A stretch of 64,000 nt of DNA, from positions 5,754,501 to 5,818,500 of the forward strand of contig NZ_AQFT02000001.1 of assembly GCF_000364225.2 (NCBI RefSeq), given 5' to 3'. The translations under genes were made by a program, and so were the position numbers. Below the pieces are notes generated by a model. The model ran no database searches and was not told where the DNA came from. It saw only the letters and a program-made list of their open reading frames with translations. Each line of letters opens with the position of its first letter. Positions within the stretch are counted from its first letter, which is position 1. Positions 63,993 to 64,000 of this stretch are shown piece by piece. The DNA is from Eubacterium plexicaudatum ASF492. Its GTDB lineage: Bacteria; Bacillota; Clostridia; Lachnospirales; Lachnospiraceae.

Positions 63993-64000
63993 TGTCACAG

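Larger units (their letters stand above)
60976..64000 (+). mobile_element. Four-gene transposon, copy 2
   Basis: Same gene order as 36570-42615 without an insertion: zinc-ribbon protein, DDE transposase, AAA+ ATPase, small protein, with short spacings. The proteins are clearly related to, but much diverged from, copy 1, so this is a different family member and not a duplicate. The right end was not found before the window ends; the left end lies between 60840 and 61018. Confidence 0.75.

Noticed and set aside
1..64000. tRNA, rRNA or riboswitch genes
   Set aside because: No cloverleaf, rRNA or known riboswitch core was recognised by eye; a covariance search would be decisive.

Overview
The window reads as a low-to-medium GC Firmicute, most likely a gut Clostridium/Lachnospiraceae-type genome. 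The grounds are GGAGG ribosome sites, PadR, TipAS/MerR, VanZ and Maff2 families, Tn4451/Tn1549-style conjugative modules, and IS66/IS110/IS200 elements with clostridial-looking proteins. No tRNA, rRNA or CRISPR array was seen. It is a mosaic of mobile elements, remnants of integrative elements and short chromosomal islands.

Layout. 1-6.3 kb: PadR regulator, AbrB-like protein and an ATC-hydrolase remnant, broken up by a single-ORF IS66 element (8-bp target duplication), an IS110 fragment, an IS4-type element and an IS200 element. 6.5-12.2 kb: a second IS110-type element, then an unusual accessory island. On the plus strand this has a YunG-like domain fused to a four-cysteine uracil-DNA glycosylase, coupled to a GNAT/Mom-like protein. 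Facing it is a minus-strand operon with two more YunG-like proteins around a membrane-anchored protein. 12.6-21 kb: gene fragments (helicase, PadR, MATE, integrase, uvrB) between IS66, IS110 and IS200 copies. 21-32.3 kb: DUF1016, AraC/GyrI and MFS remnants, then a biotin operon (birA-bioY-bioB-bioD-bioA) behind a clear BirA operator; bioB is fused to bioD and bioA is fused to a VanZ gene. Next come MoxR/VWA, GIY-YIG and ABC transporter genes. 34-36 kb: relaxase and MobC with an oriT-like site. 36.4-42.7 kb: a four-gene transposon (zinc-ribbon DUF6431-type, DDE transposase, AAA+ ATPase, DUF6618-type) whose transposase gene is split by a complete IS66 (tnpABC). 42.9-47.7 kb: ICE regulators, an ABC transporter with its MerR/TipAS regulator, Maff2 and a coupling-protein fragment. 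47.7-57.8 kb: a mobilizable element (TnpW, Rpn nuclease, XRE regulator, MobA/MobL relaxase split by IS110, DUF3847, CPBP protease, large serine recombinase). 57.9-59.3 kb: RepA and DUF3846 of a Tn1549-like element. 59.3-64 kb: a DDE insertion sequence and a second copy of the four-gene transposon.

A caution runs through the annotation. About fifteen genes are frame-broken by a one-base change, most often in a run of A or T and mostly one base short. One case is proved by comparing two nearly identical IS110 copies. Many apparent pseudogenes may therefore be sequencing or assembly errors, while the in-frame chimeras, target duplications and truncations at IS boundaries look like real rearrangements.
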